From Erythrophleum ivorense (Eukaryota; Streptophyta; Magnoliopsida; Fabales; Fabaceae), in the NCBI GenBank assembly GCA_026724425.1, contig JAIUCV010000001.1, positions 3,978,001 through 4,042,000 on the forward strand: 64,000 bases of DNA. Direction: 5' to 3'. Below the pieces are notes generated by a model, which was not told where the DNA came from, did no database searches, and saw only the letters and a list, made by a program, of their open reading frames with translations. The first letter of the stretch is position 1; each line of letters starts with the position of its first letter. Positions 9,206-22,340 of the stretch are shown here, piece after piece. The translations under genes were made by a program, and so were the position numbers.

Positions 9206-11162
9206 CTAAATTTGTAATGAATATAAAAATTATAGCACAAGTTAACCAACCAACCAATAAACAGGGAAGTGAATGGCTACATGAGGAGAACAACAAACCT
9301 GTGCTCAGAACATGATCAAACTTATTCATATCTTTCACAAAAATTACATTTAATAACAATGTATAGAATAAAAAAAATAGATTTCTACAATTAAAAACTT
9401 ATAATTACTTTAGTAGCCTACTCAATAATAACTCTTCCATCCTTGCAAGTTCGCGTATCAATGTAAATTTCTGCATGACTAGGTTACTTTCCTATTCCTT
9501 GTTTTTCTTGGTGGATGCATTTTGTATAGCATACAATTTTGCAGAAATAAACAATGTGTTATTATTAGAGTGCTGCCATCGTAGCAAAAACTCGAAAACA
9601 TGGGACAAACGTGAGTAAAGAGCAGGAATCATCACAAGCTACATAACAATCAAACCCACATAGGAAAGGAAAGACACAACAACATAAGTCACAAAGCTTG
9701 CACCCAAAAATCAACTAAAAGCTATAGCATAGTCAATTATATTTTTCTTCCAGGCAATTAAAATTAACAGGGTATGTGATATAGTGAAACAAATTATAAT
9801 AAAATCATTTATGGATCTTCATTTAAGAGCCTAAAGCTTATGAATTGAAGTGGTTTACATACTATTAAAATCTCTATTATTAAGAGTTTGATCTTCGCTG
9901 CTTTGCATTTCCTTATTTAAAATTAAATTTCCACACAAAGTATGATGAGCTTGTGTTTTGTTCAAATTTCAACTCCCAAAAACTTTTGCTTCAAGGGGCA
10001 AGCATTTTATTTTTCAATTTATAAATTGCAGAATTCAATTACGATACATACCAGTCATACCCCTAAGGTCTTCCAAAATGATGGTATCTCTAGCCTAATA
10101 AAATGATTATTTTTAACAAACAAAATCACTATAAACTAAATCACTATAAAATTAGGACATAAAAGTAATATATATATATATATATAAAAGTTATATCAAT
10201 CACTTTACTCTTCTAATTAACATTTGATATAAAATGCAAAAAATTTCTTTTCAATATATATTTTATTAATAAAGTTATTTTTTTATATAATATGGGTTTG
10301 TTCAAAAAATAAAATAACCTAATTGTTTAATCATTTTAAACTTCAGTTATTTTAATATTATGAATCCTTCTAGAAGTAAATTCTTTAAATAACGACAATT
10401 CAAATACCGTTGCTTTATCAAACATTAATGTAAGAATAACATGGCAAATTGCAGAACAACGCCACCAGGGAAAGGATGCCAATTCCATTATTGGAGATAT
10501 TATATAATATGTTATATATATATATATATATATATTCATCATTGCGAATTCATGCTTCATCAATATTAGATAATATATAAAGCAAAATGATACCTCCAGT
10601 GAAAGTTGCAACATCTACTAGAACTAACAATGAAGGCACCTAAAATGTCAAATTCTGATTTGTTTTGAATATACATTCCACAAAGACAAATAACAACCTT
10701 CGGCTTATTAAACAACAAAACTAACAGATCATCTTCTTCAATATATGTGGATACTTGAATCCTTAAGTTACCAGACTAAAATTCCAATTCAAATATGACG
10801 AAGGCATTTACTGTTTCTTCTCTAGAATATCACACATACACATCCCATTGATAATTTATCAAAAAGACAAAATTTACCTATTGTAGATTATATGCCAACA
10901 AGGATAACATAAACAAACATAAGCGATCTATTTTTTCAAAAATTTTAATTTTTTTTAATGAAATCAACCTCATAATAAAAAAAAATAAAACGCTTATATT
11001 GCCTCCCAAATAGGAGCAAATCTATATTCATGATGTGCTCTATCCATTTCAAAATAAATGAAGTTTGAAATGATTATACAAGAATTAAGGAAGTTATTAA
11101 ATAGCTTGAATTTTAAAAAACTAAGGGTAACTAAGAGCTCTATCTAAAGGAAGAATACAAAC
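9206..11162 (-). other. CACTA ORF2 intronic region
   Basis: About 2 kb of AT-rich sequence between recognisable ORF2 exons at 11255-11163 and 9205-9001. It contains two (TA)n microsatellites (about 10169-10187 and 10511-10535) and no open frame with recognisable protein similarity. The 92-codon frame at 10336-10614 is built partly from the TA repeat. One or more small exons could be hidden here. Confidence 0.5.
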
Positions 11163-11906
11163 CTTCTCATTAATGAATCTTGGGAGACTTTTTGTACCCA
11201 TGCAATGAATATCTTCAATCTGTGCACGATTTCTTTTGTTAATTTCACTTAATTTCTTATTTGAAATTAAGTAAGAAAGTAGAAAAGAAAAAAAGGAAGT
11301 TAGATATTGTAGTATCATGACATTTGAGAATCTATCAATTTAATAAATAACTTACTTGTCCTTTATTAGAGCACTAATAGTGAACCAAATCTCGATATTG
11401 AAGAGGATCAACCCTGTCATCTGGTACATTCGCAGCCATTTGTTCTTTAGTCTTGCTTGGGTCATATCCCTTTTTTTTTTAAATCATGCTTCTATTGTCT
11501 CCATTTGTCACACATCTTTGACTTTAGCATATTTACCAAAATTTCTTCCTTGTCCTCATTTAACTTAGGAACAAATTCAAATCTTGTCTAAACAAGTGGG
11601 GCAAAGAGATGACAATTAATGTTTGGGTAAACAAAGTAAGAGCTACACATCACAATTAAAAAAAAAGCTATAACCATAATTGTTTTCAACATTGATTGTT
11701 TGTAGTCATCGGGCATATCTTTCCATGATTCATAATTAATTGGAGCACATTGATGCTTCCTAACCAAGCTACCAATGAATCGAGTTAAAGTTCTTCCTTC
11801 CTCACCATTGGGCGGACAAGTGAATCCAATTCAACAATAATAAACTCATCTTTTGGCATGTCCTATATATTTAGCATTCTTGTAGGACCCCTTGTATTAA
11901 CATGAC
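11163..11906 (-). pseudogene. CACTA ORF2 (Transposase_24-like) central exons
   Basis: Three exons on -. The first starts at 11906 after TATAATAG and encodes R-G-P-T-R-M-L-N-I, an in-frame TAG, then a frame break, then P-N-G-E-E-G-R-T-L-T-R-F-I-G-S-L-V-R-K-H and S-W-K-D-M-P (to about 11690). The second ends at 11356 with donor CAA|GTAAGT and carries D-L-V-H-Y followed by a stop in place of the usual Trp. The third (11255-11163) carries E-I-N-K-R-N-R and C-M-G-T-K-S-L-P-R-F. These blocks match the plant CACTA second ORF (Transposase_24 family). At least two stops and one frameshift make it a pseudogene. Confidence 0.8.
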
Positions 11907-12051
11907 CTATTATAACATATTACAAGTTATAATTTGTATTGAATAACATAGAACATAAAATAGTGTGTGATTCATACCTCCGTTGTTTTGGATATCCGCA
12001 TCTTCTAGAATTTGATTTTCTAATAGTCTTTGCTTCTTTAGATTTGCTTGT

Positions 12052-12056
12052 ATGTC
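12052..12056. repeat. target-site duplication of the solo LTR, left copy
   Basis: ATGTC immediately before the LTR end TGATGCTCAC; the partner copy is at 13463-13467, directly after GTTATCA. Confidence 0.9.
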
Positions 12057-13462
12057 TGATGCTCACTAAAATATGACACCGCAAGTGTACGGGTCGCAGC
12101 CGTAGTACGTGATAAATCAAGGTCGTTCCCTAAGAGAATTAGCACAATTGGCGATTAGGCATTAGAGTTCTCATATTCACTTTAGTTAAACAATCAAATT
12201 GCAACTGGATTTATGAAAATTACGTAAAGGCAAATAATAACCAATAGTTGTATTGAAAGTCTGCAATCAGAAACACCTTAGGAATTTTAATCCCCTTTTT
12301 ATCAACTATCGATTATTTCTCTTTTAATTAAATAGCTTAATGTAATTACTAGAGTCAAGGTTGAAGTAGGTGCAATTGTCTTTCGATCCAATTGAACCCT
12401 TATATCCACTCACGCTTGATATCTCAAGGAGTGGTTAATAAATGATTAAATGCAAACTTTCTTTTGACTACCTAGGGCCCTTGAGGATATCTCTATCTCA
12501 AGTGCAAATTAGATTATATCTAATCCTAAGTTGTTTAACCAATGGTCTATAAGCAATTTTCTTCCGTCAAAGGGTAATTACTCAATCCACAATCAAACTA
12601 AAGGAGGCCACCCAATATAATGAAATATATTTCAGATTAAACACTGTAATTTCCAATAAACTGCATAATCAACAAGGGAAAATAATCTCTACAGATTAAA
12701 GGTTCATAAAATCCCTAAGGATTACAAAAGTTAGCCGCTCATGGCTTGAAATCCACAGACAAATTCAACAGACATATTAACTATCATCAACTAAAAGGAG
12801 AGATGGAGTAGAAACACCTAATCGGAAGGAAAATTGACAGAATTAACGAATCCCCGATCAAATTGAAGCGTCTCCACCACCCTTGATGCGTTTTCTTCTC
12901 TCTTAGTCGGCCAAAACTCCTCTGCATGCTGAATGAATGAAACCCTAGGCTTTCCTCGACTTTTCTAGCTTGCTAAATTAAACTGTGTGTTTCAGGGTCC
13001 GATCTCGCTATGGCGAGGAGTGCTTCTCGCTATAGTGAGATCTCATAAGTTCTCATATTTCTGCTGTTCTCGCTACTGCTACGCTATGGCGAGTTTCTCC
13101 TTGAAATTTGTATGCTTCGCGACTTCGCTGTGGCGAAGTACCTCACTCGCTATAGCGAAAGTGTGTTCTCGCCATAACGAGTTGAATCCTCGCTATAGCG
13201 AGAATGCTTGATCCACTTGTACTTTCTCACTTCTCAGCTTCCTTCTCTTTTCTCAATTCTTTCTTTCTTCTTTTATCTTTCCTGAAATTGAAATCAATCA
13301 TAGAATGAGACTCAAACTGCTAAAGATAATACAATAAAACACTCTCTTTATTTTGTGTGATTGAATTCATTTTTAACTCTATTAATCAAGAAGAAAGCAC
13401 TTGCCTCCTTAATTTGATTTTAAATATAATCTCGTTTTATATCACAAATTAGGGAGTTATCA
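12057..13462 (-). mobile_element. solo LTR of an Athila/Tat-like retrotransposon
   Basis: 1406 bp bounded on - by 5'-TGATAACTCC at 13462 and GAGCATCA-3' at 12057, with the 5-bp duplication ATGTC at 12052-12056 and 13463-13467. Near its 3' end (about 12130-12070) it has the phrase 'GGGAACGACCTTG...GTACACTTGCGGTGTCA', which has a counterpart in the LTR at 59114-60797 (60725-60788). The first 10 bases are also similar, so the two LTR families are related. No internal region remains, as expected after LTR-LTR recombination. It holds the cluster of CTCGCTATAGCGAG-like palindromes at 13000-13205; the 74-codon open frame there is not a gene. Confidence 0.9.
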
Positions 13463-13661
13463 ATGTCTTCTCCACTAGACCCTATACTCTCATATGCTAA
13501 AATTAAGATTTTCACTAATTTTATTTATACCTTCTCCCCCATTGGTGTCTTCAGTAGTAAGAACAGGCTGGGTTTTAGATTAAGGCAAGATGCTTTCATT
13601 TGAGCAATCCAAATTCTCTACATTATAAGTAGCATGATCTTGATGTTCTTCAATTTGTGGG

Positions 13662-14483
13662 TCAGTACGACGACCAATAGTCAAATGTGCTACCTTTATT
13701 ATTCTCTAAAATAGTATGAGTTTTCCATCGTGAGACACCACATTCTGAACACACTTTATCTTTACTTTTGTCCTTCCAATACAACATACAATCATTAGGA
13801 CAAGCATGGATTTTCTCATACCCTAAGCCTAATCCAAAAATTAACTTCTTTGTGTTATAATATGACTCTGGCAAAACATTCCCTTCTGATAATACATCTC
13901 TTAATAACTCCAATAACATCGAAAAAAACTTATCACTCCACCTATGAAGACACTTAATATGATAGAGATGTACAATAAATGATAGTTTAGTGTATTTTTC
14001 ACAATTTAGGTAAAGCATTTGTTCAGCATCCTTAATTAATTGATGAAATTTGTCACAGCTATTCTCTTGTGTATATGGTTGTTCACAATGTTCATCCCTC
14101 ATTTGTTCTAGATTTTCTTCATTGGCATCATTCATGTTTTCTCCACCTACTTGTTTAGGCATTCCAAAAATATCATGAAGTAACCCATGCATATCATTTA
14201 CTAGCTCTATTGGTCCTATACTTGTACTTGTAGATGCTTCATATGTCTCTCCATGAAAAATCCATTTTTTATACCCTTTAAGAAACCCTTGATGTGGATT
14301 AATTAGGTGCTTATAAACATTTGATCGAGGGTAACGATGAAGATTGACACAAACAACATAAGGACACAAGATTTTTCCATTTATTGCTGACTTTTGAAAT
14401 GCGAAGTCCAAAAATTCAAGTACACCTTTAATGTAAGCCTCACTTCTTTTAATGGGATCACTAATCCACCTTCTATGATCCAT
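13662..14483 (-). pseudogene. CACTA TNP2-type transposase, N-terminal part only
   Basis: A 273-codon open frame from ATG 14483. Residues 1-85 are the transposase-associated domain at the start of plant TNP2 proteins (M-D-x-x-W-I start, C-P-Y-x-x-C, H-L...G-F-x-x-G-Y-x-x-W...H-G-E). Residues 165-255 match the start of the tnp2 family (K-L-S, L-L-E-L-L, P-E-S-Y-Y-x-x-K-K, I-H-A-C-P-N-D-C-M-L-Y-W, C-x-x-C-G-x-S-R-W-K). The frame stops at 13662-13664 and the catalytic core that should follow for several hundred residues is absent: within about 170 bp the ORF2 exon begins. TNP2 would bind and cut element ends in the nucleus; this truncated version cannot. Confidence 0.85.
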
Positions 14484-17400
14484 TGACTAAAACTACAAAC
14501 ATGCAAGATTAACATAAGATTCATAGTTAAATCATGTCAATGCACCAATATCATTGTCATATTATCATCAAATGGTTTCATGATCAATTACATTTTTGTT
14601 ATATATCTTTATCATTAATAATCATCTTCTACAACACTACTTTTATCATTTTACCAAGAAACATGTTAAAACTCACCAAAAGCAGTTATTCATGCACAAA
14701 GTTTACCAACTGCTAGCTTGACATGCAATCCCTAAAAATAAACAAGAAAAATGCACATCATCACTACTCATTACATAAGCAAATTACTTTGTACGTTAAT
14801 ACTGAGTTGGTGTCAACAATTTGACACTTCTATCATTTTGGTAGAAAGAAAGTAATACTTCATTAAATCCACATCTACCTAACACTTGTTTTGTATTGAT
14901 ACATAGTAATACATACATATATATATATATATATATGCTTGTACTTTGGATTTAGAAAAATCATGGTAAAATTAAGGAATCATTTAAATGTAGTTTTTAA
15001 TGTCAAAAAAATAATGTAGAATAAAAATTTTTTAATTAAAAATATAATAATTACAACAAAAAAAACCTTACCTGATTCACAATGATCTTTTTTTTTTCTC
15101 TTAACTCTCAATGTGAATCTTTTTTTTTTCTTTGAAGACTTTTTAAGATTTTACCTTAACTTTTTATTTATAGATCTTTTAAATAAAGTCTAAATAAAAT
15201 TGAATTCTTATCTAACTAAAAAGATATATCTAACTAATAAAATATAGCTCTCTATTTTAAAAATTAAAATATTATTTGTTAAATAATTAATTATCTCAAT
15301 TCCTTTTGAAATAATAATCAATTATTCTAATAAGTAATTATTTAATATGTTAATATAAATTTTAAAATATTCAATTGAACTATGATTTATTCTATCACAA
15401 ATAAATCTAACAAAACATAATACAAAAAGTTTTCATTTCTTATCACCTACCTTCTCTGTGGCATGCTCATCATCACAATTTTTTTATATTATTATAAAAA
15501 GCTGCCATCAAATGAATAATTTCAATCAATGGGCGATAAGTGTACATCTTCTTTATCTTTAACTTTAAGAACATGGTATTGAATTTCCTAAAATAAAAGA
15601 AACCGTTGATCAAATGTGATGCAAGAACTTATTTGAAGAAATTGGTGCCTACGATGGAATAGTGAAATTTTGGGAGAGAATGTTACGTTGTTTAATTTAA
15701 AAAGATAAATGTAGACTAATTTGTTATAGTATATAGAAGCAAAATTACCAAGGTTTTTGAGTTGTCATATTATATTGGTACATGGCCCTTTCCTTTCAAG
15801 TTTCAACATTTGATAGCCATTTTGATGCTCTTAGAAGTAATTAATGCTACTGCAGTGTCTAATATTGTTTAAGACCCTAAGTTCAAATGGTAAATCTACT
15901 GATCTGTTTCATTACATTCCATTCAAAATCAAACAAAAACTTATCTTTTTTGCTAATATGAATAACCATGCTATTGGACTTTGTCACATAATGTATTGAA
16001 AACACTAAAACCAAGGAATTATGCAACAATAAGAAAGTAGTTTAATGACATTGTTCGGTGATGTGAAAATAAGTATTTGAATTAGGGATGAATATGTAAA
16101 TAACGACTTTGGTATTATTTCAAAATTTACAAGAAAGACAACTGGGGCCAGGTAAGTGTTAAGAGAAATAACACAGGCCCATACTAAACTCTAAAGAGCT
16201 GTAGCATCCCTTAAACTTCAAATGAAGGATAAAAGGCTCCACTAATCCAGAGAAAGTGAAGGAAAAAAATAATAATAATTGAAAACAAATACTAAAGCTT
16301 TCTAATTATTCACGTCTCCTTCCCGCAATGAAACCAGAAACACCTATTCCACCCCAGATGAACATTTGATTACAAAAATGGAATGATATAAATATCAAAT
16401 TCAACAATCTAGTACTTTATACCACAATAATCGCGACATAACCGATCAGCAAAACTATGAATTCTCCATAAACCTAAACAACTAAATATGCAACACTATG
16501 AATATAAACATCCAAATCCAAACCTATAGACGTCAAAACTAAGTTCTCTATAAAACAACTTAGGAAAATCTTTGAAGTTTAATTTTCTCTTGCAGTTAAG
16601 AATTTTGTTACAGTTTTTATCATCTCGATCAAATTTTTCAGTGCTTGAAAAAAGGCTTTCAACATACTTACTGCATCACCTACAACAATCCATACTACTA
16701 CAAAGATACAGGGGAGCCTATTATGACATCATTAATCTAGGGTCATCAGAATTGTGTTAATCATTGAAGTTCAACATGCAAAGGAGATTAGACAGGATAG
16801 AAACTAATCCAAACCTATTGTCAATACTTAGATTAAGTCGTTGTCTTGAAAGCTATCATCAATGAATTCAAAAGTTCAACCTCATTCATCATCATGATAG
16901 AAACAATGCTAAAGATAAAGGAATATCTAAGGGAAAATAATGGAGGAAGTGGCTGCTATTTACACAAACCGAATTGAAAATGATAATTTTACCTTGGATA
17001 TATATGAATTTGGTGGTAGGCATATTGGAATTCCACATTGAGTACAAAGGACGTTGGGAAGTGCGAAACAGGGTGACCATGATTAATTGGAAGAATTAGT
17101 GTAATTCCAAGGATCAATGACTAATATAGTGATGTTGGTAGTACAAAAGTATGAAAAAAGAGTCAAGAAAACGAGGAAGCTGTTGGTGGCAATGGGTCTG
17201 AGGCACAGCTCCCATTTGACAAGGTTTCGTTGTTAGCTCCGAGGCTCAAGCACAAGATTATTGCAAAAAAATGTAAGCTTCTGAACTACAATTCAAATGA
17301 TATCTATTAAAACCTATGTTGCAGCCATTTTTTTCATCAAGGTTCCTGGAGTTGTGATCAAGAATAATATATCTTTTTTCCTTGTGGAGTTATCAATTAC

Positions 17401-18239
17401 AGTCTTGCAATTAGCTATTACAAGTTTAAAAGAAGCTAATCAAAGACTTGAACGAATAAATCCAAGCTGACCAAGCTAAGACAAATCATACCTTGAGAAA
17501 AGTTTACTCAAAAATGATTTCACAAGGTTTTAAAATTAAACCTTGCCAAAGAATCAAATCAAACACATAAGTATACTCTAATGTTTTAACTACCATTGTC
17601 CGAAAAACACAAATTTTCTCTTCTAGCACATCATAAGTGACCTCACTTGAAGCAAATATGCCTGGTATTGAGTAACTAGAATCTGAAGGGGGTGGAAACA
17701 ACTCAAAACACAAGACATTAACCTATGGGGCTACTTCTGGTGCTAGATTGTAAAATAGGAATCTCTTCATTCTTCTTATAAATAGCACACATCCAGAGTA
17801 TTAACCTACAATGGTGCCCGAAAATTGTTTTTTTGGGTAATTTTTGTATATTTTAGAAAGAAAATTTATATTTATATAATATATTGTTGATCTTATATAT
17901 TTCTATTGGCTTAAGTCATCCAATGAAGTCGATTAAATTTTGTAAACCCCATAAACCAAACCAAAATGCCTTCAAACAGAACAAAACCCAACCATTTAAA
18001 CCCAGCTATCAAATAAATGACATGAAAACAACTTGAAAAGATCATTTTTAGGAAGCAAAATAGAGATTTGTAAATCATACTAGTGACAAGAGAAGCGAAA
18101 AGAACACTATCAGCTTCCAAAATTCTAAAAGGTTGAGTAGAGATTTGGAATTTCGATGAACGCTACTTTACCTTCTCCTCCTTGTGTGCTTGCCATAATG
18201 GCCCCTTCTCCACCTCTGCGCACAATATCCGTAGACGAG
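14484..18239. other. CACTA 5' region, no gene recognised
   Basis: About 3.7 kb between the TNP2 start and the subterminal repeats, longer than needed for a promoter. It is AT-rich with a (TA)n at 14914-14938. Short open frames on - at 17504-17713 and 17911-18120 are less AT-rich than their surroundings, but I recognise no family in them. Captured host sequence is possible and unproven. Confidence 0.4.
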
Positions 18240-18518
18240 AAAAATTTTGAGATACCCTTAAATTTTCAACGCCATCTAGAGGGAACGTAGGTGGGAGTGA
18301 AATTTTGAGCTTTTTTACCCACACTATGTATGATGCACATGTAAAATTAGATTATTTTTAATCCAAAATTTTACCCATACTTTCTAGCCATAGGTAAAAA
18401 TAATTTTATCTATACTTACAGCTATTTAGATTGTTTGTAGCTATAGCTTATTTTTACCTACAATATTTTTGTCTGTCACTAAAAACAACTGTGGGTATGT
18501 GGCAATTTTTTTGTAGTG
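18240..18518 (-). repeat. CACTA terminal and subterminal repeats (5' end)
   Basis: The complement from 18518 reads CACTACAAAAAAATTGCCA, then an ACCCACAG motif, then repeated motifs of the type 'TAGTGACAGACAAAAATA' and 'GTAGGTAAAAATA' in both orientations. The first ~30 bases match the terminus at 57944 with a few changes. These are transposase binding arrays. Confidence 0.85.
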
Positions 18519-21500
18519 ATTTGATCTTTGAATTTCCTCGCACCAAGGTGTATGATTTTGTTGCTTCCAAATGTATAGTTATAACGCGGAGGAATTTATG
18601 CACACAGATTTAGCCAGTCCTTTTCCAGTAGATTAGATTAATGAGGAGTAATCACGTGTGTGTGTGTGTGTGTGTGTGTGTTAATTATAGACTAGGTCCA
18701 TTAAAAGAAATTAATTGAAATATGCACGTAACTGTTTTACATTTACACATTGCCAAAAAGTGATAAATTACGTGTATATATAACATGTATATAACAATGA
18801 TTATTTATGTGATTACGTGTCACTGGTGTTCCTATATATGTTCATACTTAATATTTAACATATTTATATGGTTAATTCTATATTTTGCTTTCACTCTTTG
18901 GCCACACTTGTATGTATATATATATGTAGTATTTTTTCTCGGTTAAAAAGCATATTAACTTTATGTCTATTTCATTCTTTAAGCCCTACTTTTTATAATT
19001 GAACTTCTACTTTGTTATTGGACATCCACATTTGTAGGAGATGTTGACAAATATCAAAATTTTGTATAATAAGTAGAAATGTTATTGTATAGGTGCTCTA
19101 TATATAATTCAATACTTCAAAAGACATATGTGATAAATGCAATTTTCTAAAATTAAGGTTGTAACAGGGCGGCTGGTTCTTCAGTCGATCAATTCATTAT
19201 AGATAGGGATGGCATATTCAATTAGTTTAGTGATGAGAGTATAAATAAAGAAATCGGTGTAAATTTTCACTAAGCTTTAATAGGCAATTTGATATATACA
19301 CTTTTTCTAAAATATAAATATAACGACAGCGAATGATCAAACGTCCTAAGAGGCTTTGCTTTTGCAATTCAAAACCCATGAAATTATATTACATCTAAAA
19401 AGTTTAAGGACGTAAATTTTAGTACGTTCACGAGCTATTGTTTAGTTCCTTGTAAATCTAAAACTTATTCTCTTTTTAATATTAATTAATTATTTCTTAA
19501 TGCTGTATTTTTCTCTTTTGTAATCCGTGAATCCTCCCATGTTTATATCTGAAGTAGTTGCCAAAATTTCACAAATGAGATGGCTCATGATTGTGTTTGC
19601 AACGTCTCAAGTCCAAAATAGCATTAGACGTTGAATAAGCCAACTAAGATAGGCTAAGGCCAATCCGATTAATAAAAACATAAAAAAAGAAATAACTATA
19701 TTATATTTGAGTAAACGCATCAACCCATTTGTCTCCTGAATAATGCAATGCACTACAATGTCACTACGATCTTTATATAAACATAAGATAAAACATATTT
19801 CTAATCATCACTATGAATTTAATGGGTTAAACAATGTTTTATACAATGGCCATATTAATTCAGATAATCCATATTAAATTCCAAGAAATCTCAACCCGAT
19901 GGATCACATGGGATTTGTCTGGGGTAGGGTTTAGTTTGTGTAAATTTCAATAATTGATATATATGACTTAATTAATTTGCATTTTAGCGTTTAAATTTAT
20001 TTATTTGTTTAAATCTATTTTTTAACTTCTTTTTAATTCAATTCAATCCCTTAGTTTTTAATTTGTCCTATTTTATCATTTTCGCCCAAACACTTAAATC
20101 GCTTTTGTTGTGCCTACATATATGCCATCCGAAATGAACAAATGATATTGTTAATGTGTTCATTTATCTTTAAAATTATCCCTTAACTTTTTTTTTCAGT
20201 GTTTTAAAATTTATCCCTTAACTTGTATTAATATTCAAGAATTGGTCCAATAATATGCAAATACCATCTGTCAAATAATATGAAACTCTTACCGTGCGAA
20301 TGAAAGTAAATCAAAACCAATGAAAAAAAAAAAACCAAAAAGCCTTCTAGTTAATTTTTACCTGTATATAAGGATTGCTAGGTACGCATGTGAAAAATCC
20401 AATAAAGTCCAATATCTCTTGCATGTTCTTTAACTTCTAATCCATTTCTTTTATCTAACTTAGAAACTGATTATTAGTTTTTTTTTCTTTGTTTGGGTAG
20501 ATTTATTCTTTTTGCTTATTATTAATGGGGAAAACTAGAAAGGGGATCGATTCATGAAAAGGACATACTCAGAGTAAAATGAAATCGTGTGTGAACATAA
20601 TATGCTCAATAGTCTGTATCTGTCGTTGCATAACTTTTGATCTGCCTGGTAGTCATATTTTTTGTTTTTGTTGAAAGTATAGTGAGTTAATTTTAAGTAC
20701 TCCCTTGTAGCCATGATGAAATACTGTTTTTGGTATGTTTATGGTTTATTTTCATTGGTTTTAATGCTACAAATTGTTAACAACATTTTGGAACGTGTCT
20801 GGTTTTAATTACGTCACTGTAAATAGGATGGAGTACTCTTTCATTGGTTTATTTATTATTATTATTTTCATTAGAATAATAATAATTTTATATATGCATT
20901 GGAAAAATTATAAATTATATGTCATATTAGACCAATCTTAAACACTAATACAAGTTAATGGACCATTTTAAAGGTGGATGAGAACTCTAACAACATTTGT
21001 TCACCTTTGATGTCATGTAGGCATTATTAAGGGAGTTTCTTATGGGTTTTAACGAAGATGATGGAATAGGATGAACGTGACACAAATTAGAAGGTAAATA
21101 ATTAAATTGAACCAATAAGTTGAAAAATCAAATAATAAATAAATAAATAAGTGAGAGAAAAATACTAATATTTAAGCTTTAACATATATATATATAATCC
21201 AATTTTTCTTCTATATTTTCGTTTGCTATATTTATAAAAAGGGTACTCAAATTCCAATAATTTGTGTTATATTAGTATTTATTAATAAATACATATATTA
21301 TACTTTTTTGGGGGAAAAGTCTACATGTGGATAGTAAGAGGTGTGAATAATTAGCAAGAGTTATTTAAATTTTTGCTCTGTGATGTGAAAAAAAAAAAAA
21401 TTACAAGTTCTAATCAGAGCTTCTTTAAGTATTCTGGGATATAATTGCAAATGAATTTTAAAGAATCTAATAAAATAAGATTATGAGCATTTGAATTTCA

Positions 21501-22340
21501 TGTCCAATATATATCAAATGCAACCGATGAAATTTTGGCATGCTAATAAAGATTACTTTAACAAAAAGAAAAAAAAAATCCCACTGTCTCCAATCATTTG
21601 TTAATAATTATTTAAAATTAGAAGTTAATGAAAATAATTCGCTCAATTAGTCTTTCAGATTTTTTTTTTGCATTTTCAGTTTTGATAATTAATTAAGTTT
21701 AACATACATGATTAAAAAACTTATTTCATTCAAAATTATTTAACAAATTTAGAAAATATAAATATTCATAATCATGATTTCGAAAGAAACTACACAAATT
21801 ATTTGCTAAGACTTAAAGGAAATAATATCAATATATCAATATATATATATATATATATATTTCAAATAAATTTATACCTTTGTTTTGGATAACTAGGAAA
21901 GATCATAACGCCCTCTGTTGACATATTGCTGTTAATTTCAACATGCAATATTTGGAATATTCAAATTGCAATGCAGGTCATCATAACAAGTATTGACTAA
22001 TGATATTATCAGGGAAACTCCAGAATGATGATCTTTTCTGACAGCAATTGGCACCACCCTCGACCACGGATCTTACAGTTTGAAAATTATGTTCAAATCC
22101 TTTGACTTTTTGAATATTATACTTTGCGCTCACACCATGACAATTAGATCCGTGTGATCAATGTTAGAAAAGTAAGTTTGTAAAGGGATCAGAAAATTAA
22201 ATTACAACAGAGTTGTTAAAAAATTGTGCTGTAACAGAGTAAATAAATACAGCAGAAGAAAGCTTTGAAATGTTTGCTAAACACATTAATGACCCATTCC
22301 TTAATGACCTCCATACAGAGCAAAAACACCCAGAACGCGA
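18519..22340. other. AT-rich intergenic region
   Basis: No coding gene recognised. Contains a (TG)n microsatellite at 18656-18681, a (TA)n at 21837-21861, several A- and T-runs, and generally random-looking AT-rich DNA. A slightly GC-richer patch at 22010-22090 could be a small exon remnant but matches nothing I recognise. Confidence 0.6.
18656..18681. repeat. (TG)n microsatellite
   Basis: About 13 uninterrupted TG units. Confidence 0.95.

Larger units (their letters stand above)
11978..13496 (-). pseudogene. CACTA ORF2 early exon split by the solo LTR
   Basis: Exon pieces 13496-13463 and 12051-11978 flank the solo LTR. The acceptor TTTTAG precedes 13496 and a donor (GAG|GTATG) follows 11978. 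With one copy of the 5-bp target duplication removed, the frame is open across the LTR insertion and encodes a short helix-forming stretch rich in Leu, Lys, Gln and Glu before the G-P-T-R block of the next exon. This shows the LTR landed in an exon. It is probably the N-terminal region of ORF2. Confidence 0.6.
9001..18518 (-). mobile_element. CACTA (En/Spm) transposon, right-hand part with 5' terminus
   Basis: Genes read on -. The element terminus is at 18518: the complement begins CACTACAAAAAAATTGCCA, followed by subterminal repeats with 'ACCCACAG' and 'TAGTGACAG' back to about 18240. It contains a TNP2-type transposase N terminus (14483-13662) and the second CACTA ORF in pieces (13496-9001). 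The left end is cut at 9001 by retroelement sequence. The missing left end matches the CACTA fragment at 57944-59113. The 3 bases after the terminus (18519-18521) are ATT, the same 3 bases that precede the left terminus at 57944. TNP2 is internally deleted and ORF2 has in-frame stops, so the element is not autonomous. Confidence 0.85.
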
